Shown here piece by piece: positions 14,825 through 21,472 of a stretch of 47,255 bases of DNA. The stretch spans positions 1 through 47,255 of the forward strand of contig NZ_JACSDK010000002.1 in the NCBI RefSeq assembly GCF_014925385.1, written 5' to 3'. The notes under the pieces are model-generated. The model had not been told where the DNA came from, searched no databases, and was given only the letters and a program-made list of their open reading frames with translations. Numbering within the stretch: the stretch's first letter is position 1; each line of letters starts with the position of its first letter. Source of the DNA: Pelagibius marinus. Lineage in GTDB: Bacteria; Pseudomonadota; Alphaproteobacteria; Kiloniellales; Kiloniellaceae. The translations under genes were made by a program, and so were the position numbers.

Positions 14825-15427
14825 ATGTTATGCAATCAAACGGCGCAGCGCCGCGGCGGGCGCCGGCTGGGACTTTTTGCCGCCGCGCTCGCGGCCTTCA
14901 CCATGGCCGCGGCGCCGGTGGCGCCGGCCTGGGCCGATCCGCCGCCCTGGGCGCCTGCCCACGGCTACCGCGCCAAGCACAAGAACAAGCACTATCGCTA
15001 TTCGGACTACCGGGCGCCCTTCGACATCGGCCTCGGCCGCTGCAACCGTGAAACCCTGGGCGCCTTGCTGGGCGGTGCGGCCGGCGCCGCCGCGGGCACG
15101 CAGATCGGCTCGGGCAGCGGCAAGACCGCCGCCATCATCGGCGGCGCGGTCGTCGGTTTCCTGGTCGGCGGCAGCCTCGGCCGCTCCATGGACCGGGTCG
15201 ACCAGTACTGCGTCGGCCAGGCTCTGGAGCACGCGCCCGACGGCTCCGACATCACCTGGGTCGGCGCCGATCAGACGCGCTACCAGGTCGAGCCGCTGCG
15301 CACATTCCAGACCGCCGGCGCCTACTGCCGCGAGTACAGCACCACCGCCGTGATCGGCGGGCGCAGCAGGGAAACCTACGGCACCGCCTGCCGTCAGCCC
15401 GACGGCGCTTGGAAACTCCAGAACTGA
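14825..15427 (+). CDS. Exported glycine-zipper (17 kDa surface antigen-like) protein
   Basis: A 200-residue envelope protein. A Sec signal peptide ends at about AWA-DP (residue 38). A glycine-zipper pair, TLGALLGGAAGAAAGTQIG and IIGGAVVGFLVGGSLGRSM (about residues 76-120), could insert in or span a membrane. The C-terminal 80 residues have four Cys and resemble the tail of rickettsial 17 kDa antigen-like proteins. No lipobox is visible. Function is unknown; this family is linked to outer-membrane integrity. The only ribosome-site candidate (AGAGG) is weak. Confidence 0.75.
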   Translation: MLCNQTAQRRGGRRLGLFAAALAAFTMAAAPVAPAWADPPPWAPAHGYRAKHKNKHYRYSDYRAPFDIGLGRCNRETLGALLGGAAGAAAGTQIGSGSGKTAAIIGGAVVGFLVGGSLGRSMDRVDQYCVGQALEHAPDGSDITWVGADQTRYQVEPLRTFQTAGAYCREYSTTAVIGGRSRETYGTACRQPDGAWKLQN

Positions 15428-15501
15428 TCGATCGCTTGTGCTTCCGGCCCGGCGCGCCAACGCGGCGCCGGGCCGGTGATGCCGGCAAGGCGCGAGGTAT
15501 G

Positions 15502-16029
15502 CTAGCCCGTCGGCGCGGCCAGCAGGTCGATGCGCACGCGGGTGATGCCGTCCTCCAGGAAGTCTAGTTCCCTGGCGGCGGCGCGGGACAGGTCGATGAT
15601 GCGCGGTTTCACGTAGGGGCCGCGGTCGTTGATCCGCACGATCACCGAGCGCCCGTTGGCGAGGTTGGTGACGCGCACGCGGCTGCCGAACGGCAGGCTT
15701 CGGTGCGCCGCGGTGAGGGCGGCCATGTCGAAGCGCTTGCCGCTGGCGGTGCGCCGGCCGTGAAAGCCCGGCCCGTACCAGGAGGCGAGGCCGACGTAGC
15801 TCTCGACGACGGTTTCCCCCGTGGCGTCGCCGCGCGGATCATGATCCGGCGCGGGCAGCGCCGCCAGATCGGTTGCGGGCTTCCGCGCCGGGCGGATTTC
15901 ACTGTCGTGGGAGTCGGCAGGCGAGGCGCAGCCTGCCGCCAGCAGCAGGCTCAGCAGCGCGGCGGTCGCCGTCGCGCCGTGGTGCCGGATGCGTGGTGAC
16001 AGGTGCCGCGCTGAGTGAGGCCTTGCCAC
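15502..16029 (-). CDS. rlpA: RlpA-family septal ring lipoprotein (double-psi beta-barrel)
   Basis: Probable lipoprotein of 175 residues with lipobox LAAGC (Cys 34). The RlpA double-psi barrel spans about residues 77-170, marked by [34 protein letters not shown] and VRINDRGPY. RlpA proteins bind or cleave peptide-free glycan strands at the septum. The usual C-terminal SPOR domain is missing here, so this is the short form. The GTG start is uncertain because the AGGAAGG site lies immediately beside it. The stop of the upstream lipoprotein gene is 7 bases away, so the pair is probably coupled. Confidence 0.85.
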   Translation of the reverse strand: MARPHSARHLSPRIRHHGATATAALLSLLLAAGCASPADSHDSEIRPARKPATDLAALPAPDHDPRGDATGETVVESYVGLASWYGPGFHGRRTASGKRFDMAALTAAHRSLPFGSRVRVTNLANGRSVIVRINDRGPYVKPRIIDLSRAAARELDFLEDGITRVRIDLLAAPTG

Positions 16030-16036
16030 CCTTCCT

Positions 16037-16288
16037 TTACTTCCACCAGGGATCGCCGAGGTCGATGGTGTCCTCGTCGGTCAGGGCGCCAGTCAGGCCG
16101 CCGGCGCCGGCGCCGATCAGGGCACCCTCCACGATCCCGAGGCCGGTGACGGCGCCGACCGCGGTGCCGGCTGCCGCGCCGATGCCGGCGCCGCTGGGGC
16201 CGCGGTCGCCGGTGGTGCTGCCGCAGGCGGAGAGGCCCAGGGCGGCGGCGAGAAGAAGGGCTGGCGTGAAAGTTGATAAACGAATCAT
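16037..16288 (-). CDS. Small glycine-zipper lipoprotein
   Basis: An 83-residue lipoprotein precursor: signal peptide, lipobox LSAC (Cys 22), then a glycine zipper ([19 protein letters not shown] and [15 protein letters not shown]) and a short acidic tail ending DPWWK. Related OsmB/SlyB-like lipoproteins sit in the outer membrane. It is the first gene of a two-gene unit with rlpA. The exact role is unknown. Confidence 0.75.
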   Translation of the reverse strand: MIRLSTFTPALLLAAALGLSACGSTTGDRGPSGAGIGAAAGTAVGAVTGLGIVEGALIGAGAGGLTGALTDEDTIDLGDPWWK

Positions 16289-16598
16289 TTATATCTCCCT
16301 GCCTCAATGGACTGGAACGTGCGTGGGCAGGCATATAGGAAGCGTCAGCTTGTTGTTGCTATGTCAAAACTGTGCCCTTAAAAGCTTCGGGGGCTCACTT
16401 TCTTGGGCAAGGGCGTAGACTCTATCGCCAAGCCCCGGCGACAACTGGAGCGATACCTCAACGCACCGGTTGTAGACTTTGATCTGGTCTTGTTTGTTGT
16501 TCCGGTTTTGTATTCGCTCGGGGCGCGGGAAGCCGGAAAAGAGATAGCGGCGCTCAGGCGGCAAGGCGCCGCCGGGGTACAAGGGGAGGTTCCGTTTC
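16289..16598. other. 310-base non-coding gap with two good hairpins
   Basis: This divergent gap separates the small lipoprotein gene from the CHAP gene. I see no convincing gene. Two strong hairpins lie in it: 16405-16435 (GGGC-AA-GGCG arms with a 10-base loop) and 16441-16473 (ACAACTGG / CCGGTTGT, 8 pairs including one G-U). Neither is followed by a T-run, so they are not simple terminators. The stretch between 16470 and 16530 is T-rich compared with its flanks. Confidence 0.45.
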
Positions 16599-17294
16599 TT
16601 GGGTTGTAGGATCGGTGGTTTGTCGTTCCTTGCGGGTGGTCGGGCGTTCTCGCTGGGCCTGCTGCTGCTGCTCGGCGCCTGCGCGGCGCCCCAGTCCGGC
16701 GCGTCCGGTGCCGGGGAAAGCGCGGCGGTGACCCCGCGCGCCCAGATCCCCAGGCCGCTGACGACGCAGCAGGTGGCGCGCCCGGAGGCGCAGCGGCTGA
16801 CCGAGGTGACGCCGGCCGGCCTCACGGCCTTGCCGCCGCCGCCCGCGCCGGCCCGCCCGCGCCCGGCCATCGTCAGGGCCAAGCGTCCCCTGCAGTGCGT
16901 GCCCTACGCGCGCGAGCTCTCCAAGATCGCCCTGCGCGGCAATGCCTGGACCTGGTGGCAGAAGGCCGAAGGCCGCTACGAGCGTGGCTCGGCGCCGCGC
17001 GTCGGCTCGGTGCTGGTGCTCAGCAAGACGCGCCGCCTGCGCCTTGGCCATCTGGCCGTGGTGGCCGAGGTGGTGAACAGCCGCGAGATCATCGTGCACC
17101 AGGCCAACTGGCTGAACCGCGGCCAGATCCACCGCTACACGCCGGTGCGCGACATCTCCAAGAACAACGACTGGTCGGTGGTGCGCGTCTGGTACACGCC
17201 GGGCCAGCAGATGGGCTCGGGCCACTACCCCGCCTACGGCTTCATATACCCGGAGACCGGCGAGACGCCGGAGCTGCGCCAGGCCGCCAACTAG
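16599..17294 (+). CDS. CHAP-domain lipoprotein (predicted peptidoglycan amidase)
   Basis: Predicted cell-wall hydrolase of 231 residues. Lipobox LLGAC (Cys 28) follows a short hydrophobic segment, then a Pro/Ala-rich linker runs to about residue 95. The CHAP domain has the catalytic Cys 100 (LQCVPYAR), His 151 (GHLAVVAEV) and a candidate third residue Asn 170 (HQANW). CHAP enzymes cut peptide bonds or the glycan-peptide link in peptidoglycan. I chose the TTG at 16599 because GGGGAGG lies 9 bases upstream; a TTG at 16620 is possible. With the RlpA-like gene this makes a small cell-wall group. Confidence 0.82.
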   Translation: MGCRIGGLSFLAGGRAFSLGLLLLLGACAAPQSGASGAGESAAVTPRAQIPRPLTTQQVARPEAQRLTEVTPAGLTALPPPPAPARPRPAIVRAKRPLQCVPYARELSKIALRGNAWTWWQKAEGRYERGSAPRVGSVLVLSKTRRLRLGHLAVVAEVVNSREIIVHQANWLNRGQIHRYTPVRDISKNNDWSVVRVWYTPGQQMGSGHYPAYGFIYPETGETPELRQAAN

Positions 17295-17354
17295 GCCGCC
17301 GGGCCTGCCTGCCGCCGCCGGTACGACCGGGGGAATTTCCCCACCCCAATTCGC

Positions 17355-17382
17355 TTGATCTGACCGCCTCCGGCGGCACAAT
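17355..17382 (+). promoter_or_regulatory. Probable tRNA promoter
   Basis: TTGATC and CACAAT are separated by 16 bases. Transcription would begin near 17389, about 12 bases before the tRNA, which is a usual spacing. Confidence 0.4.
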
Positions 17383-17400
17383 GGCGGCCAGGCAATTTGG

Positions 17401-17476
17401 GGGCCCGTAGTTCAGCGGTCAGAACCCGCCGCTCATAACGGCGTTGTCGCAGGTTCGAATCCTGCCGGGCCCACCA
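17401..17476 (+). tRNA. tRNA with CAU anticodon, probably tRNA-Ile2 (lysidine type)
   Basis: A full 76-base cloverleaf with encoded CCA: acceptor GGGCCCG / CGGGCCC, D stem GTTC / GAAC, anticodon stem CGCCG / CGGCG around loop CTCATAA, and T arm GCAGG-TTCGAAT-CCTGC. The anticodon is CAU. It is not the initiator: position 1 pairs normally and the anticodon stem lacks the three G-C pairs next to the loop. C4-G69 and C5-G68 in the acceptor stem are features recognised by TilS, which favours Ile2 over elongator Met. Confidence 0.93.
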
Positions 17477-17523
17477 CCCCCTTCAGCGCCCACCACCCCT
17501 TCAGCGCCCACCACCCCTTCAAC
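17469..17523 (+). repeat. Three tandem 18-19-base repeats starting in the tRNA 3' end
   Basis: The unit GCCCACCACCCCTTCAGC occurs three times in tandem (copy 1 has one extra C, copy 3 ends TTCAAC). The first copy begins inside the last bases of the tRNA, so the tRNA CCA end is itself repeated downstream. The array ends five bases before the luxR-type stop codon. Confidence 0.85.
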
Positions 17524-17527
17524 AAGG

Positions 17528-18685
17528 TCATCCGGTGCCCGGCAGCATGGCGCTCAGCTCCGCGCGGCGGTGGATGCCCAGCTTGGCGTAGATGCGCTTG
17601 CGGTGGGTCTTCACGGTGTTGAGGCTGATGCCCAGGGTCTGGGCGACCTCGCCTTCGTCGCGGCTGACCACCAGGGTGCGCGCGACGCGCCATTCGCTGC
17701 GCGTCAGGCCCAGCGCGCGGCCCCAGTTGCGGGTGGTCTTGGGGCGCAGGGTGACGTCCGGGTCGCGGATGGTGACCAGGGCGGTGGCGGCGACGCCGGT
17801 GTTCCAGTAGCTCTCGAATTCGAAGGGCGTGACCTCCACCAGGTAGGGGCGGCTGCCGGAGGGGCGCTCCACGGCGATGACCGCGGCCTCGCGGGGCATC
17901 TCCGTGCTGCCTTCTCCCAGGTGGGCCTGCAGGGCCTGGCGCAGCAGCTGCTGGCCGCGCGGTGCCTCGATGATGAGGCGCTGGTTGCGGATGCTCACGC
18001 CGTCGGCCAGCACCGAGATGGCTTCGGCCAGGGCGTTCATGCGCACCACCCGGCCGTTGCGGTCGACCAGGAAGGCGGCGCGGCCGATCTGCTCCAGGGC
18101 GTCGAAGGCGGCGTCCATGGTCGCGCCCATCTGGGTGATGTGGCGCTCCACCTTGAGGGCCCGGACGATGTGGTTGCTGAGGGACTCGAAGCGTTCCAGC
18201 TCGGTCTCGTTCAGCGGCTGCCCCGAGGCGCTGCGGTTGACCTCGAAGGTCAGCTGCAGCTTCGCATCGAAGCGCGCGGAAAAACGGGTGAGGTGGAAGG
18301 AGTCGGCGCGGCGCGCGAAGTCCTGGTAGTACTCGCTGCGCACGAACTCCTTGGGGTCGCAGACCGCGTGCAGCTGCATGACCGTCGGCGCGCAGGCCAG
18401 CTGCATCTGCGGACGGAAGGGGTCCAGGCGGTGGTAATGCTTGAAGTAGAGCTCGGCCAGATCGCTCAGATCGGCGGACATATGGACCGCCACGGGCTCC
18501 GGGTTCACCTCGGAGGGTGACTGGCGGATCTGGGACAGGTCGCTGCGCTCCAGGGCCAGCCAGGCAAAAGACGCATCGAAGGCCTCGGCGATGGCGCGCA
18601 GCGTCGGCTGCCAGCCGACCTCCCCGGTGGAGGCGCGGTAGACCTGGTCGACGAGTTTATCGAAGGCTTGGCGGTCGAGGACCAT
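17528..18685 (-). CDS. LuxR-family transcriptional regulator
   Basis: A 385-residue DNA-binding protein. The C-terminal LuxR/GerE helix-turn-helix (about residues 320-380) shows LGLTRSEWRVARTL and AQTLGISLNTVKTHRKRIYAKL. The N-terminal ~300 residues look like a PAS/GAF-type sensor (for example IGRAAFLVDRNGRVVRMNALAEAI) without the acyl-homoserine-lactone-binding tryptophan pattern, so the signal is unknown. A CACCC-N4-GGGTG palindrome lies 221 bases upstream of its start and recurs upstream of the nearby protease and adhesin genes, which makes it a candidate regulator of that group; this link is inference. Confidence 0.85.
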   Translation of the reverse strand: MVLDRQAFDKLVDQVYRASTGEVGWQPTLRAIAEAFDASFAWLALERSDLSQIRQSPSEVNPEPVAVHMSADLSDLAELYFKHYHRLDPFRPQMQLACAPTVMQLHAVCDPKEFVRSEYYQDFARRADSFHLTRFSARFDAKLQLTFEVNRSASGQPLNETELERFESLSNHIVRALKVERHITQMGATMDAAFDALEQIGRAAFLVDRNGRVVRMNALAEAISVLADGVSIRNQRLIIEAPRGQQLLRQALQAHLGEGSTEMPREAAVIAVERPSGSRPYLVEVTPFEFESYWNTGVAATALVTIRDPDVTLRPKTTRNWGRALGLTRSEWRVARTLVVSRDEGEVAQTLGISLNTVKTHRKRIYAKLGIHRRAELSAMLPGTG

Positions 18686-18905
18686 GGGTCACCCGCCTTC
18701 CCCGCCGGCCGCGGGGGCCGCCAAGGCGGCATGCGCGGTGGTGGGAGAGACCCCCGATAGGGCGAGGATGCCGACGCCAAGGGTCGCCACGGCCGCTTTC
18801 GCGGTCGGCGCCCAGCATGGCGGCAACTTCGCCTCTATCGACTTCGTAAGTCTCAACCCTTTGATCTCCCGGCACCAATCTTGGGTCGAGAGAAGGGGGG
18901 CAGCG

Positions 18906-18921
18906 TCACCCTCAAGGGTGA
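18906..18921. promoter_or_regulatory. CACCC-N4-GGGTG palindrome, site 1
   Basis: TCACCCT-CA-AGGGTGA is a perfect inverted repeat with 7-base arms, upstream of the luxR-type gene. It shares the CACCC-N4-GGGTG core with sites at 21310, 21388 and 27915. A dimeric regulator binding site is the likely meaning. Confidence 0.55.
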
Positions 18922-18948
18922 TAATCGTTACGGCTTTTCAACCTTTCC

Positions 18949-18976
18949 TAAGCAGACGGCGCAGTGCGTCTGCTTA
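18949..18976. repeat. Perfect 10-base inverted repeat
   Basis: TAAGCAGACG and CGTCTGCTTA flank an 8-base spacer. No gene ends here and no T-run follows, so an operator or cruciform-type site fits better than a terminator. Confidence 0.6.
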
Positions 18977-19227
18977 AGCGGTTCCTCGCTGCTATGCCGG
19001 GGTGAGGCTGGCGGGCGACTTGGGCCACTCCAAGTAACCCCTTTCCAGAAAAGCGCGGTTTTCCGACTAACTGCGGGTCCCCTTCGCTCGTTCGCCAGGG
19101 CCGATATTCATGCCTTGGCTACCAATAATTGTAGAAAGGGCGACCGACGACCACAACGCGATTCTCAATAAAGATCGCACTTTTCCACAATAATTGAGTC
19201 AGAATTCCCATTAGAAATTGTTACGAT

Positions 19228-19319
19228 TTAGGGCGATTCAGCCTATTAGGCCAAAGTAGCCGGGCTTTACGCCCTAATAGGTTATTATGCCCGGTTTTAT
19301 CAGCCTATATGGCCAAGTT
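19228..19319. repeat. Nested direct and inverted repeats, possible operator or origin-like element
   Basis: Two 20-base direct repeats, TCAGCCTATTAGGCCAAAGT (19238-19257) and TCAGCCTATATGGCCAAGTT (19300-19319), start 62 bases apart. Between and around them lie inverted pairs TTAGGGCG / CGCCCTAA (19228-19235, 19270-19277), CCTATTAGG / CCTAATAGG (19242-19250, 19273-19281) and CCGGGC / GCCCGG (19260-19265, 19289-19294). Such dense symmetry within 92 bases suggests protein binding. Confidence 0.6.
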
Positions 19320-19346
19320 GTCCTATCTGTCAGTCCAGTGAATAAT

Positions 19347-20432
19347 TCATGTGAGTCGGTATGCTCGGTTCTTTGCTCTTCCAGTAGTTTCAACTACCAT
19401 ATTATTTTTGGTGAGTTCTTTAATTAGCCAGTCGGTTCCTTGAGCAGTCAAATTGAGCCTCTGGTTAATAAAACGGGCGGTCATGACCGGATAAGTCAGG
19501 AACAACGTGATCAGCCGCGGCAGGCGCGAATTGGGGCGGTGCCCCTTCAGCAGCCTGGCGGCCCGGGCCCGGCCCTGGGTCATGGTCTCCAGGCTCTCCT
19601 GGCCGGCCGCGGCGGCGGCCTCCACGGCCCGGCAGAACAGCGCAATCCAGCTGCCCAGGGTCGCCCGGTCGTCCAGATCGCGGCTGACCGTGGCCAGGCC
19701 GGCGGCCTGCAGCCCGGCCACAGGGCAGGCCGTCAGCCCCTTGGTCTTTCCCCAGTGCCACAGCAGGGTGGAGGAGAGCAGCAGGCCGATTTCGTCGTTG
19801 TGGGAGGCCAGGGGGGCGATGCGGCGCCACACCCTGAGCGCGATGGCCGCGGCGGGGAGGGGCGGGGTGGAGCGCAGCTCCTCAACCACGCCCAGCCAGC
19901 GCGCCACGCGCTGGCGCCGGGCCTCGGGCGCCGCGGTTTCGCCGTCGGCGGTGCCGGCGGTGGCCAGGGCGCTGGCCAGCCGGATCTCAAGCTCCAGGAT
20001 TCCGTCGACGGTCAGCACCTTCGCCGGCCCGGCCCGGCTGATATGCCGGCGCAGCGACAGCAGGGCCTTGCCCACGAACCAGGCCGCGGTCTGCTTGCGC
20101 GGCGTCAGGCCGGCGTCGGCCATGACTAGGTCCTCCAGGGCGATCGGGGTGCCGCGCAGCGACGCCAGGGCCGCGGCCTCGGTGAAGTCGGCACGGCAGA
20201 TCCAGTAGGGCCGCAGCGCGTGGGTCGCCAGGTCGTGCTCCAGGCAGGCCAAGCGGTTCTCGGCTTGGCTCCAGGCCTCGGCGAAGTCCTCCCACGGCAG
20301 GGCGACGCGGTAGCCGGGCGTGCGCTCCTCGTGAGCCGGGCCCCGGTCTTGCGTCAGGGTCCCCAACGGCGCGTACCAGCCGTGCTCGGCGCGGGGCGTC
20401 TGCAGGTCCATGGCTTTGGTCGGTGCGGGCAT
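19347..20432 (-). CDS. DUF1612/RHE_PE00001-family putative DNA-binding protein
   Basis: A 361-residue protein resembling the RHE_PE00001 (DUF1612 plus HTH) family known from rhizobial plasmids and chromosomes. Family-like features are the LPWEDFAEAW segment, the HLEDLV-type stretch (ALEDLVMADAGLTPRKQ), a central AIALRVWRRIAPL helix, and a C-terminal winged helix-turn-helix (NSRLPRLITLFLTYPVMTARFINQRLNL). I prefer the ATG at 20432 because AAGGAGA lies just upstream; an ATG at 20462 has a poorer site. The 3' end is AT-rich and runs into the symmetric repeat region. The family role is unknown. Confidence 0.72.
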   Translation of the reverse strand: MPAPTKAMDLQTPRAEHGWYAPLGTLTQDRGPAHEERTPGYRVALPWEDFAEAWSQAENRLACLEHDLATHALRPYWICRADFTEAAALASLRGTPIALEDLVMADAGLTPRKQTAAWFVGKALLSLRRHISRAGPAKVLTVDGILELEIRLASALATAGTADGETAAPEARRQRVARWLGVVEELRSTPPLPAAAIALRVWRRIAPLASHNDEIGLLLSSTLLWHWGKTKGLTACPVAGLQAAGLATVSRDLDDRATLGSWIALFCRAVEAAAAAGQESLETMTQGRARAARLLKGHRPNSRLPRLITLFLTYPVMTARFINQRLNLTAQGTDWLIKELTKNNMVVETTGRAKNRAYRLT

Positions 20433-20489
20433 GACGGTCTCCTTCTTGGTCGTCAGGTCCATCCTGGTGATCGGCTCTTCTCTGCCGCC

Positions 20490-21083
20490 CTAGGCGTCGA
20501 TCGAACGCCACAGGGCGAAGGGGCTGCCCGGCGCCTCGCGCGCCCGCCAGTCGTAGGGCAGGGCGCGCCACGGCAGGACGGGGCCCCGCCGGTTGTCGAG
20601 CGCGTAGGCGCCGCGTTCGGTGTGGGCCAGCAGCACCGCGTGGCCCTGGCCGGTCTCGGCGGTGCAGGTCGCCAGCGTCAGGGCGCCGCGCGGCCAGCCG
20701 AATTCACGGGTCAGGATGATCAGCTTGCGGATGGCGAAGTCTTCGCAGTCGCCGGTCAGCGAGGCGGGCTGCCAGAGGTCCTCGGCTTCGCGCTGGAAGC
20801 GGACCTTGCCGTTCACTTCCCGCTGCACCTGGACCAGTTCGGCCTCGCGCAGCTTGGTGGAGGGCACCCGGCAGGGCTTGATCGCGCCCGGATGCAGCGC
20901 CGGAAAGCGGGCGACCAGACGCAGCCAGGCGGTAGGCGCGGCCACGAAGTCACCCCCGGCGATCGCCGTCGACGGCGGCAGCGGGCGGGGCAGCGCGATG
21001 AGCTTTGCCGAAGCCCTGCCCGGCAGGGCGCCGAGCGCCAGCCCGGCGGCGCCGGCCGCCATAAATCCACGTCTCGAAAGCAT
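20490..21083 (-). CDS. LapG-like periplasmic cysteine protease (BTLCP / DUF920) with Tat-like signal
   Basis: A 197-residue bacterial transglutaminase-like cysteine protease. The likely catalytic triad is Cys 113 (LTGDCEDFAIRKL), His 148 (GQGHAVLL) and Asp 163 (YALDN). The N-terminus MLSRRGFMAAGAAGLALG looks like a twin-arginine signal, with cleavage near RASA-K, so it should act in the periplasm. LapG proteases cut the N-terminal retention part of giant adhesins and so release cells from biofilm. The divergent neighbour is a giant RTX adhesin-like protein, an obvious candidate substrate. No LapD-type c-di-GMP receptor is in the window. GAGGAGGGAG precedes the ATG. Confidence 0.82.
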   Translation of the reverse strand: MLSRRGFMAAGAAGLALGALPGRASAKLIALPRPLPPSTAIAGGDFVAAPTAWLRLVARFPALHPGAIKPCRVPSTKLREAELVQVQREVNGKVRFQREAEDLWQPASLTGDCEDFAIRKLIILTREFGWPRGALTLATCTAETGQGHAVLLAHTERGAYALDNRRGPVLPWRALPYDWRAREAPGSPFALWRSIDA

Positions 21084-21309
21084 CGGTCTCCCTCCTCAAC
21101 TTTCTGCTGACGGGCGGCGGGGCTTGGCTTTTGGGGTCGTTTGCGCGGACCTCTTTTGGTCGCCGCGTCCCGCCGCTGGGGAGAGCCGCCCTTCTTGGGG
21201 GCTGCGCCTTCTTCCGGCCTCTGTCGGCGGTACCTCTCCGCCATCCCGGAGGCGCAGGGCTCTCCGTCCTGCGGCTTCTAGAACTACGGAAAGTCGGAGG
21301 GGCTGCCGC

Positions 21310-21323
21310 CACCCCTAGGGGTG
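21310..21323. promoter_or_regulatory. CACCC-N4-GGGTG palindrome, site 2
   Basis: CACCCCTAGGGGTG is a perfect 14-base palindrome. It lies 227 bases upstream of the protease gene and 150 bases upstream of the adhesin start. Confidence 0.6.
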
Positions 21324-21387
21324 ATGCGGGCTAGTTATTCTGCTCATGGTTAATTTGGCGGTTGTGACTGCCGACCGCAGATCGCCT

Positions 21388-21401
21388 CACCTTGAGGGGT
21401 G
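21388..21401. promoter_or_regulatory. CACCC-N4-GGGTG palindrome, site 3
   Basis: CACCTTGAGGGGTG matches the core with one mismatch. It ends 71 bases before the adhesin ATG. A TTG inside it opens the adhesin frame further upstream but is not a credible start. Confidence 0.5.
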
Positions 21402-21472
21402 ACGTCGCGGCTCTGGCCTTCGTCTATCCAGACTTCTTCGGGGTAGGAGAGCTGGCGAAGGACCAGAAGGAC

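Larger units (their letters stand above)
18686..19346. other. 661-base non-coding, AT-rich region with many symmetric elements
   Basis: This lies between the luxR-type gene and the end of the DUF1612-type gene, both on the minus strand. From about 19100 it is much more AT-rich than anything nearby. It contains a CACCC-N4-GGGTG palindrome (18906-18921), a perfect 10-base inverted repeat (18949-18976), a 9-base direct repeat CAATAATTG at 19123 and 19188, and nested repeats at 19228-19319. No coding sequence in either strand looks real. Confidence 0.6.
21084..21472. promoter_or_regulatory. Divergent protease / adhesin control region
   Basis: This 389-base gap contains no gene. Two CACCC-N4-GGGTG-type palindromes (21310-21323 and 21388-21401), about 78 bases apart centre to centre, flank a relatively AT-rich patch (21331-21370). 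The inner arrangement is what a divergent pair of activated promoters would look like, one site facing each gene. Exact start sites cannot be assigned. Confidence 0.55.

Noticed and set aside
17433-17693. Minus-strand open frame ending in a GPAGFEPATTPL-like peptide
   Set aside because: This is the well-known false peptide produced by translating the complement of a tRNA 3' half; here it also includes the tandem repeats (LKGWWALKGWW). It overlaps the LuxR-type gene in another frame.
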